Assembly: GCF_002399615.1 (NCBI RefSeq)
Contig: NZ_DHDZ01000043.1
Coordinates: forward strand, 67,354 to 83,152
Length of the DNA: 15,799 bases
Source of the DNA: Pedobacter sp. UBA4863
GTDB taxonomy: Bacteria; Bacteroidota; Bacteroidia; Sphingobacteriales; Sphingobacteriaceae
Direction of reading: 5' to 3'
The notes under the pieces are model-generated. The model searched no databases. It had not been told where the DNA came from and saw nothing but the letters and a program-made list of their open reading frames with translations. Below are positions 1 to 7,004 of the stretch, piece by piece (positions within the stretch are counted from its first letter, which is position 1; every line of letters begins with the position of its first letter). The translations under genes and the position numbers were made by a program.

Positions 1-10
1 AATAAATACA

Positions 11-34
11 TAGGCGGGTGGTGCCATCCGCCTA
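11..34. repeat. REP-like hairpin 1
   Basis: Arms at 11-20 (TAGGCGGGTG) and 25-34 (CATCCGCCTA) pair over ten positions, including one G-T wobble at 18/27, around the loop GTGC (21-24). It has no U-tract, so it does not look like a plain terminator. It stands 16 bases from a second hairpin with a similar GGTG...CACC apex, with the perfect palindrome ATAGCTAT (41-48) between them. This arrangement resembles bacterial REP/BIME palindromes mobilised by RAYT transposases. No such transposase is in the window, so the family assignment is inference. Confidence 0.5.
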
Positions 35-50
35 CAGCCCATAGCTATAG

Positions 51-68
51 TTTGGTGTCACCACCAAA
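51..68. repeat. REP-like hairpin 2
   Basis: TTTGGTG (51-57) and CACCAAA (62-68) form a perfect 7-bp stem around TCAC. The top of the stem resembles hairpin 1 while the base differs, which points to two related elements in one intergenic block. Function unknown. A REP-type element is the favoured reading. Confidence 0.5.
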
Positions 69-113
69 CCCAACCTGTAAAATATTAATATCAGTTTTAA
101 ACAGTTTCTCAAT

Positions 114-148
114 AAAAAGGAGAAAATCTCAAAGATTTTCTCCTTTTT
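114..148. terminator. Bidirectional terminator hairpin downstream of gldN
   Basis: A perfect 15-bp stem with arms 114-128 and 134-148 and loop TCAAA (129-133). The outer end of the stem is A5 on the left and T5 on the right, so a transcript from either strand ends in a U-run. It lies 40 bases past the gldN stop codon and could also stop transcription from an unseen gene to the left of the window. Confidence 0.75.
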
Positions 149-160
149 ATACGTTATTAT

Positions 161-181
161 AAAAGCCCCTTTTGGGCATTT
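161..181 (-). terminator. Short terminator just after gldN
   Basis: Read on the minus strand, AAATGCCC (181-174) and GGGCTTTT (168-161) pair at seven of eight positions around a five-base loop, and the right arm ends in a T-run. It starts seven bases after the gldN stop. Together with the stronger hairpin at 114-148 it forms a tandem end for the gldKLMN operon. Confidence 0.6.
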
Positions 182-187
182 AGGAAT

Positions 188-1186
188 TTAATACTCCCAA
201 AGACCTTGCTCATAATCAGCAATTTTCTTTTTAATTCTTTCGGCTTCTAACAATCTTTCTTTATCTGTCAATCTTCTGCCATTTATTTCAATATCCTGTA
301 TTCTTAAATCGGCAGAGTTAGATTCTTTGGTAATATTGCTAAAAAACAGTCTTCTTAAAAAGATATCATCGAAAGTTATGCCCGAGTTATCATTCCCATC
401 ATTGGCAATTTTAGTATTCGCTAATATCGGACGCAAATCTTCAAAATAAATCCAACCTACGGGCTGTTCTGTTACCGTTGGTGGCAGTGGTTGGCCATTG
501 GCATCTACCATTGGTGTGCCATTTGAATTTAAAGCCTGACGACTATCTAATCTTACAGGTGCAATGCCTACAATGCGAGGTTCTAGTACCCCTCTCTTCA
601 TATCAAACACCCAGTCTTCCTTAATTCTAATTCCTTTAAAAGATTGTGCAAAGAAATCATTATTAGCGCCATTTACTTCGTTGGTATTAGGGTTAACACC
701 TAAAAAAGAAGTATCAGCTAAAGACTTATCACTGTTTTTAGGCTTTAATGCAGAAACCGGGTCTTTTTCAAAGCTTTCGTCATCAATACCATAAAGTTCT
801 AGCTCTCCTTTACTAATGGCATTATAGATTACCCCTAACAAGTTTACCTTTGGCGAGGTTAATATTTTATTTCCTTTATCTCTAAAATCTATCTCACGCC
901 AAATTCTCATTGCAACAATGGCATCTTCTCTCTTAATTTCTGCATATGGAACAGGTTCTACCACTACGGTATCTCTATCGTACACAAATCCGTCTTGCTT
1001 AAATTTTCTCGGCTTTTTAGGCACCTCTTGCTTAGGAGCCGCCGCAGTAGTAGCTACTTCAGTTTTAGCCGGAGTAGTGGTATTCTTTTGCTGAGTATTT
1101 CTATTTGCAGTGTTATTTCTCCTTGCTTGCGCAAAAACACCCACCGATAAAATAACTAACGCACTAAACAAAAATATCCTTTTCAT
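188..1186 (-). CDS. gldN: GldN, type IX secretion system periplasmic ring protein
   Basis: GldN (PorN in Porphyromonas) is the periplasmic partner of lipoprotein GldK; together they form the ring under the outer membrane that the GldLM motor drives. The 332-residue product starts with a classical signal peptide (MKRIFLFSALVILSVGVFA), probably cut before Gln20. A basic, Asn/Thr/Ala/Pro-rich linker (about residues 20-62) follows and is probably disordered. The folded domain then begins near the stretch FVYDRDTVVVEPVPYAEIKR. The family body is recognisable from the GWIYFEDLRPILANTKI and FDDIFLRRLFFSNI stretches and the charged C-terminal helix ending LWEY. It is the last gene of gldKLMN, seven bases after the gldM stop, so translational coupling is likely. 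Two terminator hairpins follow. Identity is secure from both sequence and position. Confidence 0.94.
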   Translation of the reverse strand: MKRIFLFSALVILSVGVFAQARRNNTANRNTQQKNTTTPAKTEVATTAAAPKQEVPKKPRKFKQDGFVYDRDTVVVEPVPYAEIKREDAIVAMRIWREIDFRDKGNKILTSPKVNLLGVIYNAISKGELELYGIDDESFEKDPVSALKPKNSDKSLADTSFLGVNPNTNEVNGANNDFFAQSFKGIRIKEDWVFDMKRGVLEPRIVGIAPVRLDSRQALNSNGTPMVDANGQPLPPTVTEQPVGWIYFEDLRPILANTKIANDGNDNSGITFDDIFLRRLFFSNITKESNSADLRIQDIEINGRRLTDKERLLEAERIKKKIADYEQGLWEY

Positions 1187-1193
1187 AACATGA

Positions 1194-2717
1194 TTAATTT
1201 ATGGTAAACACCATAGAGTTTAAGGCCACCGCACCTCTTCCCGGAACATCAGCCATCACATTTTCGATGAAGACCTTAGAACCAAAAGGCAATGAAGCAA
1301 TGGCCGCTTTAGCAGCACTATTAAAATTGTCGCCGGTACAATAAAAAGGCATCGGATCTTGACGTGGTCTCATTACCGTTACCGTAAATTTCGTTACTCT
1401 AACAGGCAAATCAAATTCAAAATTTTCTAACTCTCCAACTACCTGATCTGTGCTGGCCATTTTATTCGCAGACATGATACCACCCTTTTTGCCCGCAAAG
1501 CTAGCAACAGGATCTGGAATACCCTTTACCCTAAACTTACTAGTGCCTAAAGCCAAAGTTGTAGTACCATTTTTCCCAGAAACGTTAATAGTAACTTCTT
1601 TACCAATTAACGAGCCAGGTACGTTAACCATATACTTACCACCAGAACCTGATAATGAACCACCAGAAATTGAAGCATTCACATCAGGAAAACCAGGCGC
1701 AGAAATGGTAAACGGATTCGGAATACCTGCATAAATTACATTCAATTTATCAGATGAAACACTTGCCGATGGTGCTGCAACTTGGTAAGTCATTTCTGGA
1801 GTTTTATACTCTTTAATGCTGCCATTTCTCTCTTTCACTCTAATTGTTCCAACCCATTTAAATGAGCCTACACTACCAGTTCCTCCAGTATAAACACCTT
1901 TTCCGTTTTCCGTAGGTATTTTATTCCCATTTACAGTCACATCTGGGCTAGATTTAGAGTCGCTAGCTGTTAAATAAATCTCGGCTTTATAAGGCTGCCC
2001 CTGTATTACATACGAAGATGGTGCAACGGCAACAGCATTAAATTGATCTAATGTAACAATTGGTTTATCAGCTAATATTTTATTAATAATGTCTGCTTCC
2101 ATGTTCTTCGCATCATTTTGAAGCATAGTTAAAATAGCTTGAAATGCCACCAGGGGAACGCCTTCACCAAACATTGCACCAGTCCAAGTTCTTGGTTCTC
2201 CAGCTTTAGGTTTTACAGGGTTTTTAGCCTCTAAAACAAAAGTTGGCTTACCTTCGTCAGACAATAACAAAGCGGCTAAATCTTTACCAGTTTTGTTTAT
2301 TTTGTCTTGAAGTTCTTTACCTTTTTTAGGGTTAGCATCGCCACCCATAATGTTTTGGCCAATATCTAAGTTGTTTTTCTGAACTAACTCACCATTTTCA
2401 TCAACACCGTCCTTGGCTATTTCTTGTTGAAGCTTATCAATATATTTGATTAAATCGCCAGCTATATTTTGAGCTTTTTTTGCTCTATCAAGTTTAACCT
2501 GGTTGTCGGTACTTTCTTTAGCTTTAGTGCTTTCGTAATTTTTTAATAATTGATTAATGTTAGTTTCAACATTACTTTTTGATGTATTTAGGCTGTCATT
2601 AATATTTTTGAAAGCCTTTAACACTAAATCTGAAACATTAAGCGCAAGCATCGCTAACAGTACCAAATACATGATACCAATCATCTTCTGCCTTGCGGTT
2701 TCCTTACCTCCTGCCAT
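1194..2717 (-). CDS. gldM: GldM, type IX secretion motor shaft protein
   Basis: GldM (PorM) is the rotor shaft of the type IX motor. One N-terminal helix sits inside the GldL ring and a long periplasmic part reaches the GldK/GldN ring. The 507-residue protein has a single uncleaved membrane helix at about residues 11-30 (KMIGIMYLVLLAMLALNVSD), right after a short cytoplasmic tail with Glu6 and Arg9. A helical, Lys-rich region (about 35-220) corresponds to domain D1. Three beta-rich domains follow: D2 about 225-315, D3 about 318-398, and D4 about 405-507, the last taken to contact GldK/GldN. Length fits the family (about 510-520). There are 38 bases from gldL and 7 to gldN. Domain limits are my estimates from sequence texture and known PorM/GldM structures. 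Confidence 0.96.
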   Translation of the reverse strand: MAGGKETARQKMIGIMYLVLLAMLALNVSDLVLKAFKNINDSLNTSKSNVETNINQLLKNYESTKAKESTDNQVKLDRAKKAQNIAGDLIKYIDKLQQEIAKDGVDENGELVQKNNLDIGQNIMGGDANPKKGKELQDKINKTGKDLAALLLSDEGKPTFVLEAKNPVKPKAGEPRTWTGAMFGEGVPLVAFQAILTMLQNDAKNMEADIINKILADKPIVTLDQFNAVAVAPSSYVIQGQPYKAEIYLTASDSKSSPDVTVNGNKIPTENGKGVYTGGTGSVGSFKWVGTIRVKERNGSIKEYKTPEMTYQVAAPSASVSSDKLNVIYAGIPNPFTISAPGFPDVNASISGGSLSGSGGKYMVNVPGSLIGKEVTINVSGKNGTTTLALGTSKFRVKGIPDPVASFAGKKGGIMSANKMASTDQVVGELENFEFDLPVRVTKFTVTVMRPRQDPMPFYCTGDNFNSAAKAAIASLPFGSKVFIENVMADVPGRGAVALNSMVFTIN

Positions 2718-2755
2718 ATTTACTTAGTTTTTTCTAGTAATGAATAATATGACAA

Positions 2756-3565
2756 TTAAGCTCTTGGTTGGTTCATGGCCGTTAGCATGTTACCATAGAT
2801 CGCATTTAACGACGATAAGTTCTTAGATAACTTAGCAACTTCCTCTTTAAACTGTTTCGAATCTTCCATCGAATCATCGAAGTTACCCATGGTCACTGCA
2901 ATATTTTGATAGAACTTGTTCATCGATTTTAAGTGAGCACTAGAATCTTGTAATTCTAATTCATAAACAGCGTTTAAAGCAGATAAATTCTTCGCTAAGT
3001 TATTAACTTGTTCATGGTATGCTTTAGAGTCTGCATTACTAGCACTTAATTCCGTTAATTGCGCAGTAGCACTATTAAAAGCGGTATTCATGCCTCCCAA
3101 ACTATCAGAAGCAGCTTTTACTTTTCCAGTAAACTCTGTAGTTGCAAGCGAAGCATCGGCTACGTTAGAAATTGCAGCTACCTTATCTCCGAAAGTACGC
3201 AGGCCGTTACCTAAGCTTTCGATTAGTTCTGGTCCAATTTTTTCATTAACCAGTTTATCTAAGGCTCCAGTTGCACCGCCGCCACCAGCAACTGCTGTTT
3301 GTGGTACCGCACCAGCCGGTGTTGGTTGACCATCCTTGCGCAATTGAGGATAAACTTTCTCCCATTCTACATCTGGATGTGGGGGAAAGAAACCCAACAT
3401 AAGAAACAGGAAAGCTTCGATACCAAGTCCTACACCAATCATGATACTTCCCCATATCCCTCCTAAGTGAAGAATTTTAAATAGTGCTCCAATGATTACA
3501 ATAGCTGCTCCAACAGAGGTAGCAAGGTGTAATTTAGCTTCTTTCGTGGCAAATTTTCCGGCCAT
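2756..3565 (-). CDS. gldL: GldL, type IX secretion motor stator protein
   Basis: GldL (PorL) forms the inner-membrane ring that uses the proton gradient to turn GldM. Two membrane helices are visible, about residues 14-32 and 37-60, joined by a very short loop. They carry the polar residues expected for proton coupling: Lys30 and His33 at the end of helix 1 and Glu50 in helix 2. After the motif FFPPHPDVEWEKVYPQL comes a Gly/Ala/Pro linker (about 77-100), then a long helical cytoplasmic region (about 101-265). That region contains a duplicated segment, residues 179-205 and 235-261, both of the form DSKx(Y/F)-x-E-x-V...L-x-KNLS-x-LNA-x-Y. At 269 residues it is longer than the flavobacterial form (about 215) and closer to PorL. 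It lies 54 bases after gldK and 38 before gldM. No clear Shine-Dalgarno is seen. Confidence 0.96.
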   Translation of the reverse strand: MAGKFATKEAKLHLATSVGAAIVIIGALFKILHLGGIWGSIMIGVGLGIEAFLFLMLGFFPPHPDVEWEKVYPQLRKDGQPTPAGAVPQTAVAGGGGATGALDKLVNEKIGPELIESLGNGLRTFGDKVAAISNVADASLATTEFTGKVKAASDSLGGMNTAFNSATAQLTELSASNADSKAYHEQVNNLAKNLSALNAVYELELQDSSAHLKSMNKFYQNIAVTMGNFDDSMEDSKQFKEEVAKLSKNLSSLNAIYGNMLTAMNQPRA

Positions 3566-3619
3566 AATTCTTAATAATTAAGTTTAGTTTGAGGTTTTTT
3601 TATGATTTATTATTTATAG

Positions 3620-4933
3620 TTACATTAAGCTATTCCCAGGGAAATGAGAAACACACCTGAAGCCGATATAAGACCTAGATACGTCTTGATATTCTTGCGC
3701 AGCCACAGAGTTTTGAAGGAAATACCCCACATCTTTCCATGAACCACCCTTCACCACTTTAGCCCTGCCTTTTCTGTAGATTGGATTTTTATCTTCCACC
3801 AAAGCTTTATTCGAAGCATCTAATGTCCATTCGGCTACATTACCAGACATGTTGTACAAACCGTAATCATTAGGTAAATAAGCTTTAGCTTCAACGGTAT
3901 AAAGTGCGCCATCATCTACATAGTTACCCCTTCCAACTTTAAAATTGGCCTGTAAGCAACCTTTTGCATTCATGATATAAGGACCACCCCAAGGGTATTT
4001 AGTTTGCGTTCTACCGCCTCTGGCAGCATATTCAAATTCGGCCTCGGTTGGTAAGGCGTATTTTAACCTAGAGTTCTTAGGTAATTTTCGCTGTCTGGCC
4101 ACATTTTCGTAAAACTGAGTTCTCCAAGCACAAAAAGCATTTGCCTGATCCCAAGTAACACCCACTACTGGGTATTTATCGTAAGATGGGTGATTGAAAT
4201 AAGCCTCCACCATAGGGTCGTTGTACTCGTACGTAAAATCTTTTCTCCAAACCAAGGTATCTGGATAAACCATTACCGATGGGTGTTGATTAGGCTTGGT
4301 TAAATCAGGGTTATCGGTATAGATATCGTAGTTGTTGATACGTTCAGAATTTGCTCCGTTTTGCATAGCCAAATCTAAGTTTTCAGCAATATAGGCGTAA
4401 CGTAAAAACCTTACATCAATATCTTTATCATTTCTGCCGTGTGTAAATTGCGATAAGTTATCAGCAATGTACATCGTTTTTAACTTTGTTTGAACTTCTG
4501 GTTTTTTGTTCTTCCACAAGTTAGAACCGTTTCCAACTTTTTTCCAATCGATATTTTTAAAAGTTGAAGCACCCGCCTGCGCATTGCCTTTGGGCTTAAT
4601 AAAATACTCTTCTATATTACCTTTGGTAATGGCTATAGAATCTCTTACCCAGTTTACAAACTGCCTGTATTCTGCGTTTGTAATCTCTGTTTGGTCCATA
4701 TAAAATGGATTAAAAGAAACCATTTTGCTCTGTTTACCTTTAAAGAAGGTAATGTCCTCATCGGTCATCCCGATTAAGTTTCTTCCTCCTGGCACATAAA
4801 CCATACCCAGAGGGATGCTGGTATTTTTGAATTTCTTGTTATAGGCTCCCACCAATTCACCATGACCACCTTTTCCACAGCCCGTAAGCACTAAAGAAAG
4901 TACGGTAATAGCAAGAAAGTATAATTTCTTCAT
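3620..4933 (-). CDS. gldK: GldK, type IX secretion outer-membrane lipoprotein
   Basis: GldK (PorK) is an outer-membrane lipoprotein with a formylglycine-generating-enzyme/sulfatase-modifying-factor fold that builds the periplasmic ring with GldN. I start it at the ATG at 4933, giving 437 residues. This places a lipoprotein signal directly at the N-terminus (MKKLYFLAITVLSLVLTGC, lipid on Cys19). An upstream in-frame ATG at 4987 would add 18 basic residues before the signal and is unlikely. FGE-type motifs are present: GMVYVPGG near the start, then MDQTEITNAEYRQFVNWV, PVVGVTWDQANAFCAWR, PTEAEFEYAARGG, MSGNVAEWT, VKGGSW and the closing IGFRCV. It is the first gene of gldKLMN and follows a 327-base non-coding region. 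No good promoter box was found there, so read-through from hemD cannot be excluded. Confidence 0.96.
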   Translation of the reverse strand: MKKLYFLAITVLSLVLTGCGKGGHGELVGAYNKKFKNTSIPLGMVYVPGGRNLIGMTDEDITFFKGKQSKMVSFNPFYMDQTEITNAEYRQFVNWVRDSIAITKGNIEEYFIKPKGNAQAGASTFKNIDWKKVGNGSNLWKNKKPEVQTKLKTMYIADNLSQFTHGRNDKDIDVRFLRYAYIAENLDLAMQNGANSERINNYDIYTDNPDLTKPNQHPSVMVYPDTLVWRKDFTYEYNDPMVEAYFNHPSYDKYPVVGVTWDQANAFCAWRTQFYENVARQRKLPKNSRLKYALPTEAEFEYAARGGRTQTKYPWGGPYIMNAKGCLQANFKVGRGNYVDDGALYTVEAKAYLPNDYGLYNMSGNVAEWTLDASNKALVEDKNPIYRKGRAKVVKGGSWKDVGYFLQNSVAAQEYQDVSRSYIGFRCVSHFPGNSLM

Positions 4934-5260
4934 ATGTTGTCTAAGCAATTTTATAGCAATTTTATTAATTAACATTGAGAATAACAACTATTCGCACAAA
5001 AAAATCCACACTTTTTATTGCAGAAAAGAATTATTAACATTTTGTTCATTTTAAAACCAAAGGTTTTAACAAGAGGCGAAACGCCCGTAATTAACCCATA
5101 AAGCATCTAAAATCGGTATTTTAAAAGATTTAGTTTTGTTTAGTTTTACACCCCTAACGCCCTTAAATCTACTTTTAGTATAATGCGCTCAAAATATTTT
5201 CTTAAAGCAAGTTAGCAGATAACCCATTGCAAACCAATACCTATAAATAGGTATTTTAAA
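4934..5260. other. Intergenic region upstream of gldK with several repeats
   Basis: No gene is seen in these 327 bases between hemD and gldK. Visible structure: a perfect 8-bp stem TTAAAACC/GGTTTTAA with loop AAA (5051-5069); a small GGCG/CGCC stem (5075-5085); a 10-base direct repeat TTTAGTTTT at 5129-5137 and 5139-5147; the 11-mer GGTATTTTAAA at 5115-5125 and again at 5250-5260; and a 9-bp dyad at 5236-5255. Minus-strand matches to TAnnTTTG are only 7/8 (for example AACCTTTG at 5065-5058, inside the 5051-5069 hairpin). This should be the control region of the secretion operon, but its promoter is not clear. Confidence 0.55.
5236..5255. repeat. AT-rich inverted repeat just after hemD
   Basis: AATACCTAT (5236-5244) and ATAGGTATT (5247-5255) are perfect inverted copies separated by two A. 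It begins five bases past the hemD stop on the minus strand. No T-run follows on that strand, so it may be an operator-like dyad or a weak terminator. Confidence 0.45.
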
Positions 5261-6031
5261 TTACTTGTTTGATTTCTTGATATAATTCTCCAAAGCCATA
5301 ATCATCGAAGGCGCTTCCGGGTTAGGAGCCGCAATATCTACAATAAGGCCTTTATCTGCTACCGCTTTCTGCGTATTTAAACCAAAAGTCGCAATCCTTG
5401 TATTATTTTGTAGAAATTCGGGGAAATTTATATACAGCGACTGAATGCTCGAAGGACTAAAGAAAGCCAATACATCATAAAACACATCTGCAAGATCAGA
5501 AAGATCACTTACCACCGTTCTAAACAGTACCGCAGGGGTAACGTCGTAGCCATTTTTCTGCAAAAAGTTCATGGTATCTTCTGTAGCCACATCCGAACAT
5601 GGGTATAAGAACTTTTCTCCAGCATGCTTCTTTAGAACCTCGGCCAGATCGGCCGCAGTTTGTTTGCCGAAAAATATTTTACGTTTCCTATATTGTATAT
5701 ACTTCTGCAAATAAAGCGCAGTCGACTCAGAAATACAGAAATATTTCAAATTCACAGAAACCTCAAAACGCATTTCTTCACATATCCTGAAGAAGTGATC
5801 TACCGCGTTTCTACTGGTAAAAACAACAGCAGTAAAATCTGCCAAGTTAATTTTTTCTTTCCTAAAGTCTTTAGCCAAAACACCTTCTACGTGAATAAAA
5901 GAACGAAAATCTATCTTCAGATTATACTTCTTTGCTAAATCAAAATATGGGGATTTTTCAGTTTCCGGCTTAGGCAAGGTTACCAATATACTTTTCACCT
6001 TGCGCAATCTATCGTCTTTGTTTTCTAACAT
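5261..6031 (-). CDS. hemD: Uroporphyrinogen-III synthase
   Basis: HemD closes and inverts ring D of hydroxymethylbilane to give uroporphyrinogen III, the common precursor of heme, siroheme and cobalamin, in the cytosol. The 256-residue product shows the two-lobed HemD pattern. The N-terminal part has SILVTLPKPETEKSPYFDLAKKYN, typical of Bacteroidota members. The middle has the FTSRNAVDHFF motif, and FLYPCSDVATEDT lies at the lobe crossing. Later come FFSPSSIQSL and ATFGLNTQKAVADKG. I chose the ATG at 6031 because AGGA (6037-6034) precedes it; the open frame extends to a GTG at 6046 that abuts the upstream stop. The gene lies 15 bases after the DUF4271 gene. HemD proteins diverge strongly, so confidence rests on motifs and size rather than strict signature residues. 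Confidence 0.87.
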   Translation of the reverse strand: MLENKDDRLRKVKSILVTLPKPETEKSPYFDLAKKYNLKIDFRSFIHVEGVLAKDFRKEKINLADFTAVVFTSRNAVDHFFRICEEMRFEVSVNLKYFCISESTALYLQKYIQYRKRKIFFGKQTAADLAEVLKKHAGEKFLYPCSDVATEDTMNFLQKNGYDVTPAVLFRTVVSDLSDLADVFYDVLAFFSPSSIQSLYINFPEFLQNNTRIATFGLNTQKAVADKGLIVDIAAPNPEAPSMIMALENYIKKSNK

Positions 6032-6033
6032 TT

Positions 6034-6037
6034 TCCT
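6034..6037 (-). promoter_or_regulatory. Shine-Dalgarno deciding the hemD start
   Basis: AGGA, read on the minus strand, is followed by two A and then ATG at 6031. The spacing is short, but it is the only purine-rich motif here and it favours ATG 6031 over GTG 6046. Confidence 0.45.
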
Positions 6038-6046
6038 AATTAGCAC

Positions 6047-7003
6047 TTATAAACCTATAGCCTTGATTAATATTAATATAGGGCAAATTTCGAGGGTGCA
6101 AAAATACAAAAATAAATACAATTTAGGAAACCTATAATGTGATAATATATTTATAGCGGCTCTTATGAACTGAAACACAAAGATAAGCACCAAGGCAGAT
6201 ATACCGAGAAAAATGTACCCAGAGCCATACTTTTTTGAAGAAAGTGCAAAGGCTATAATAATGGGAACAAACAATAAAGAAGTATTAAAATAACTTAAAT
6301 ATAATATAGAAATGTACTGATGTAGCGGTTTCTGTACATTAAAAACAAAACCTATGAAACGTAAAACCACAATTTTTAAAAGGTATAAAACTATTACACC
6401 TACAGAAATAGTAACAAAGAAGCTAAATCCTTCTTTAGCCTCTGGCAACTCTTGATATTGAGCTACCAAGTAAAAAAACATGCCTATGGTAAAACCAAAT
6501 TGTATAAAGAGCAACAAAAAAGCCCATGAGGTAACCAAATTATCTTCTTTATTAAGATTAGTTAGCGCCCTGCTGCTATAGAAAGATTGCACCACGGCGC
6601 TAAGCTGCTTTGCAAATGTATTTTTAAGTATAGCAAATAGCACTAAAAGAAAACCGATAATAGCTAAGATCCAAACATCGCCCTTGGGCAAAAGATTGCC
6701 ATATTGATAGTCAACCTTTTCATGCGAATTGCCCGCTACATCTATCAGTTTTTTAAAAGAGAAAACCTCAAAGCCATAACCGCTATTTAAACTATCTAGC
6801 CATTTCGCATTGGTTAACGAATCTCTAATTTTTAAAATTTCTGGCGTTAAGGTATCAATAGCCAGTTTATCTACATTATTGGTTAAGCTATCTGGCCATA
6901 GTACAGCATTGCGCAACGTATCGGGCACAGGCCTAACCTGAGCGTGCCCAAAAGCTACCACAAATACTGCAAAAATAAGAAACAATAAGTTTTTCTTGAC
7001 CAT
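6047..7003 (-). CDS. DUF4271 multi-pass membrane protein
   Basis: A 318-residue integral membrane protein that I assign to the Bacteroidota family DUF4271; function unknown. A signal peptide is visible (KKNLLFLIFAVFVVAFGHA, cut probable before Gln22). A periplasmic stretch of about 85 residues rich in Asp, Leu and Asn follows. Then come about six hydrophobic helices: roughly 110-127, 157-181, 196-219, 229-254, 261-285 and 297-315. The C-terminal helix LYFCTLEICPILILIKAI is the segment I recognise as typical of the family. The start codon is one base past the stop of the BamA-like gene, and hemD follows after 15 bases, so all three are surely co-transcribed. The context suggests an envelope role or a link to tetrapyrrole metabolism; the sequence alone does not decide. 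Confidence 0.85.
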   Translation of the reverse strand: MVKKNLLFLIFAVFVVAFGHAQVRPVPDTLRNAVLWPDSLTNNVDKLAIDTLTPEILKIRDSLTNAKWLDSLNSGYGFEVFSFKKLIDVAGNSHEKVDYQYGNLLPKGDVWILAIIGFLLVLFAILKNTFAKQLSAVVQSFYSSRALTNLNKEDNLVTSWAFLLLFIQFGFTIGMFFYLVAQYQELPEAKEGFSFFVTISVGVIVLYLLKIVVLRFIGFVFNVQKPLHQYISILYLSYFNTSLLFVPIIIAFALSSKKYGSGYIFLGISALVLIFVFQFIRAAINILSHYRFPKLYLFLYFCTLEICPILILIKAIGL

Positions 7004-7004
7004 C

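Noticed and set aside
188..4933. A porP/sprF gene next to the gldKLMN operon
   Set aside because: Porphyromonas has porP before porK, but here 327 non-coding bases and then hemD precede gldK. The barrel protein at 7005-8735 has POTRA-like and RGF features of Omp85, not of PorP/SprF.
4934..4987. Upstream ATG at 4987 as the gldK start
   Set aside because: It would add 18 residues before a textbook lipoprotein signal ending in LTGC. The ATG at 4933 puts that signal at the N-terminus.
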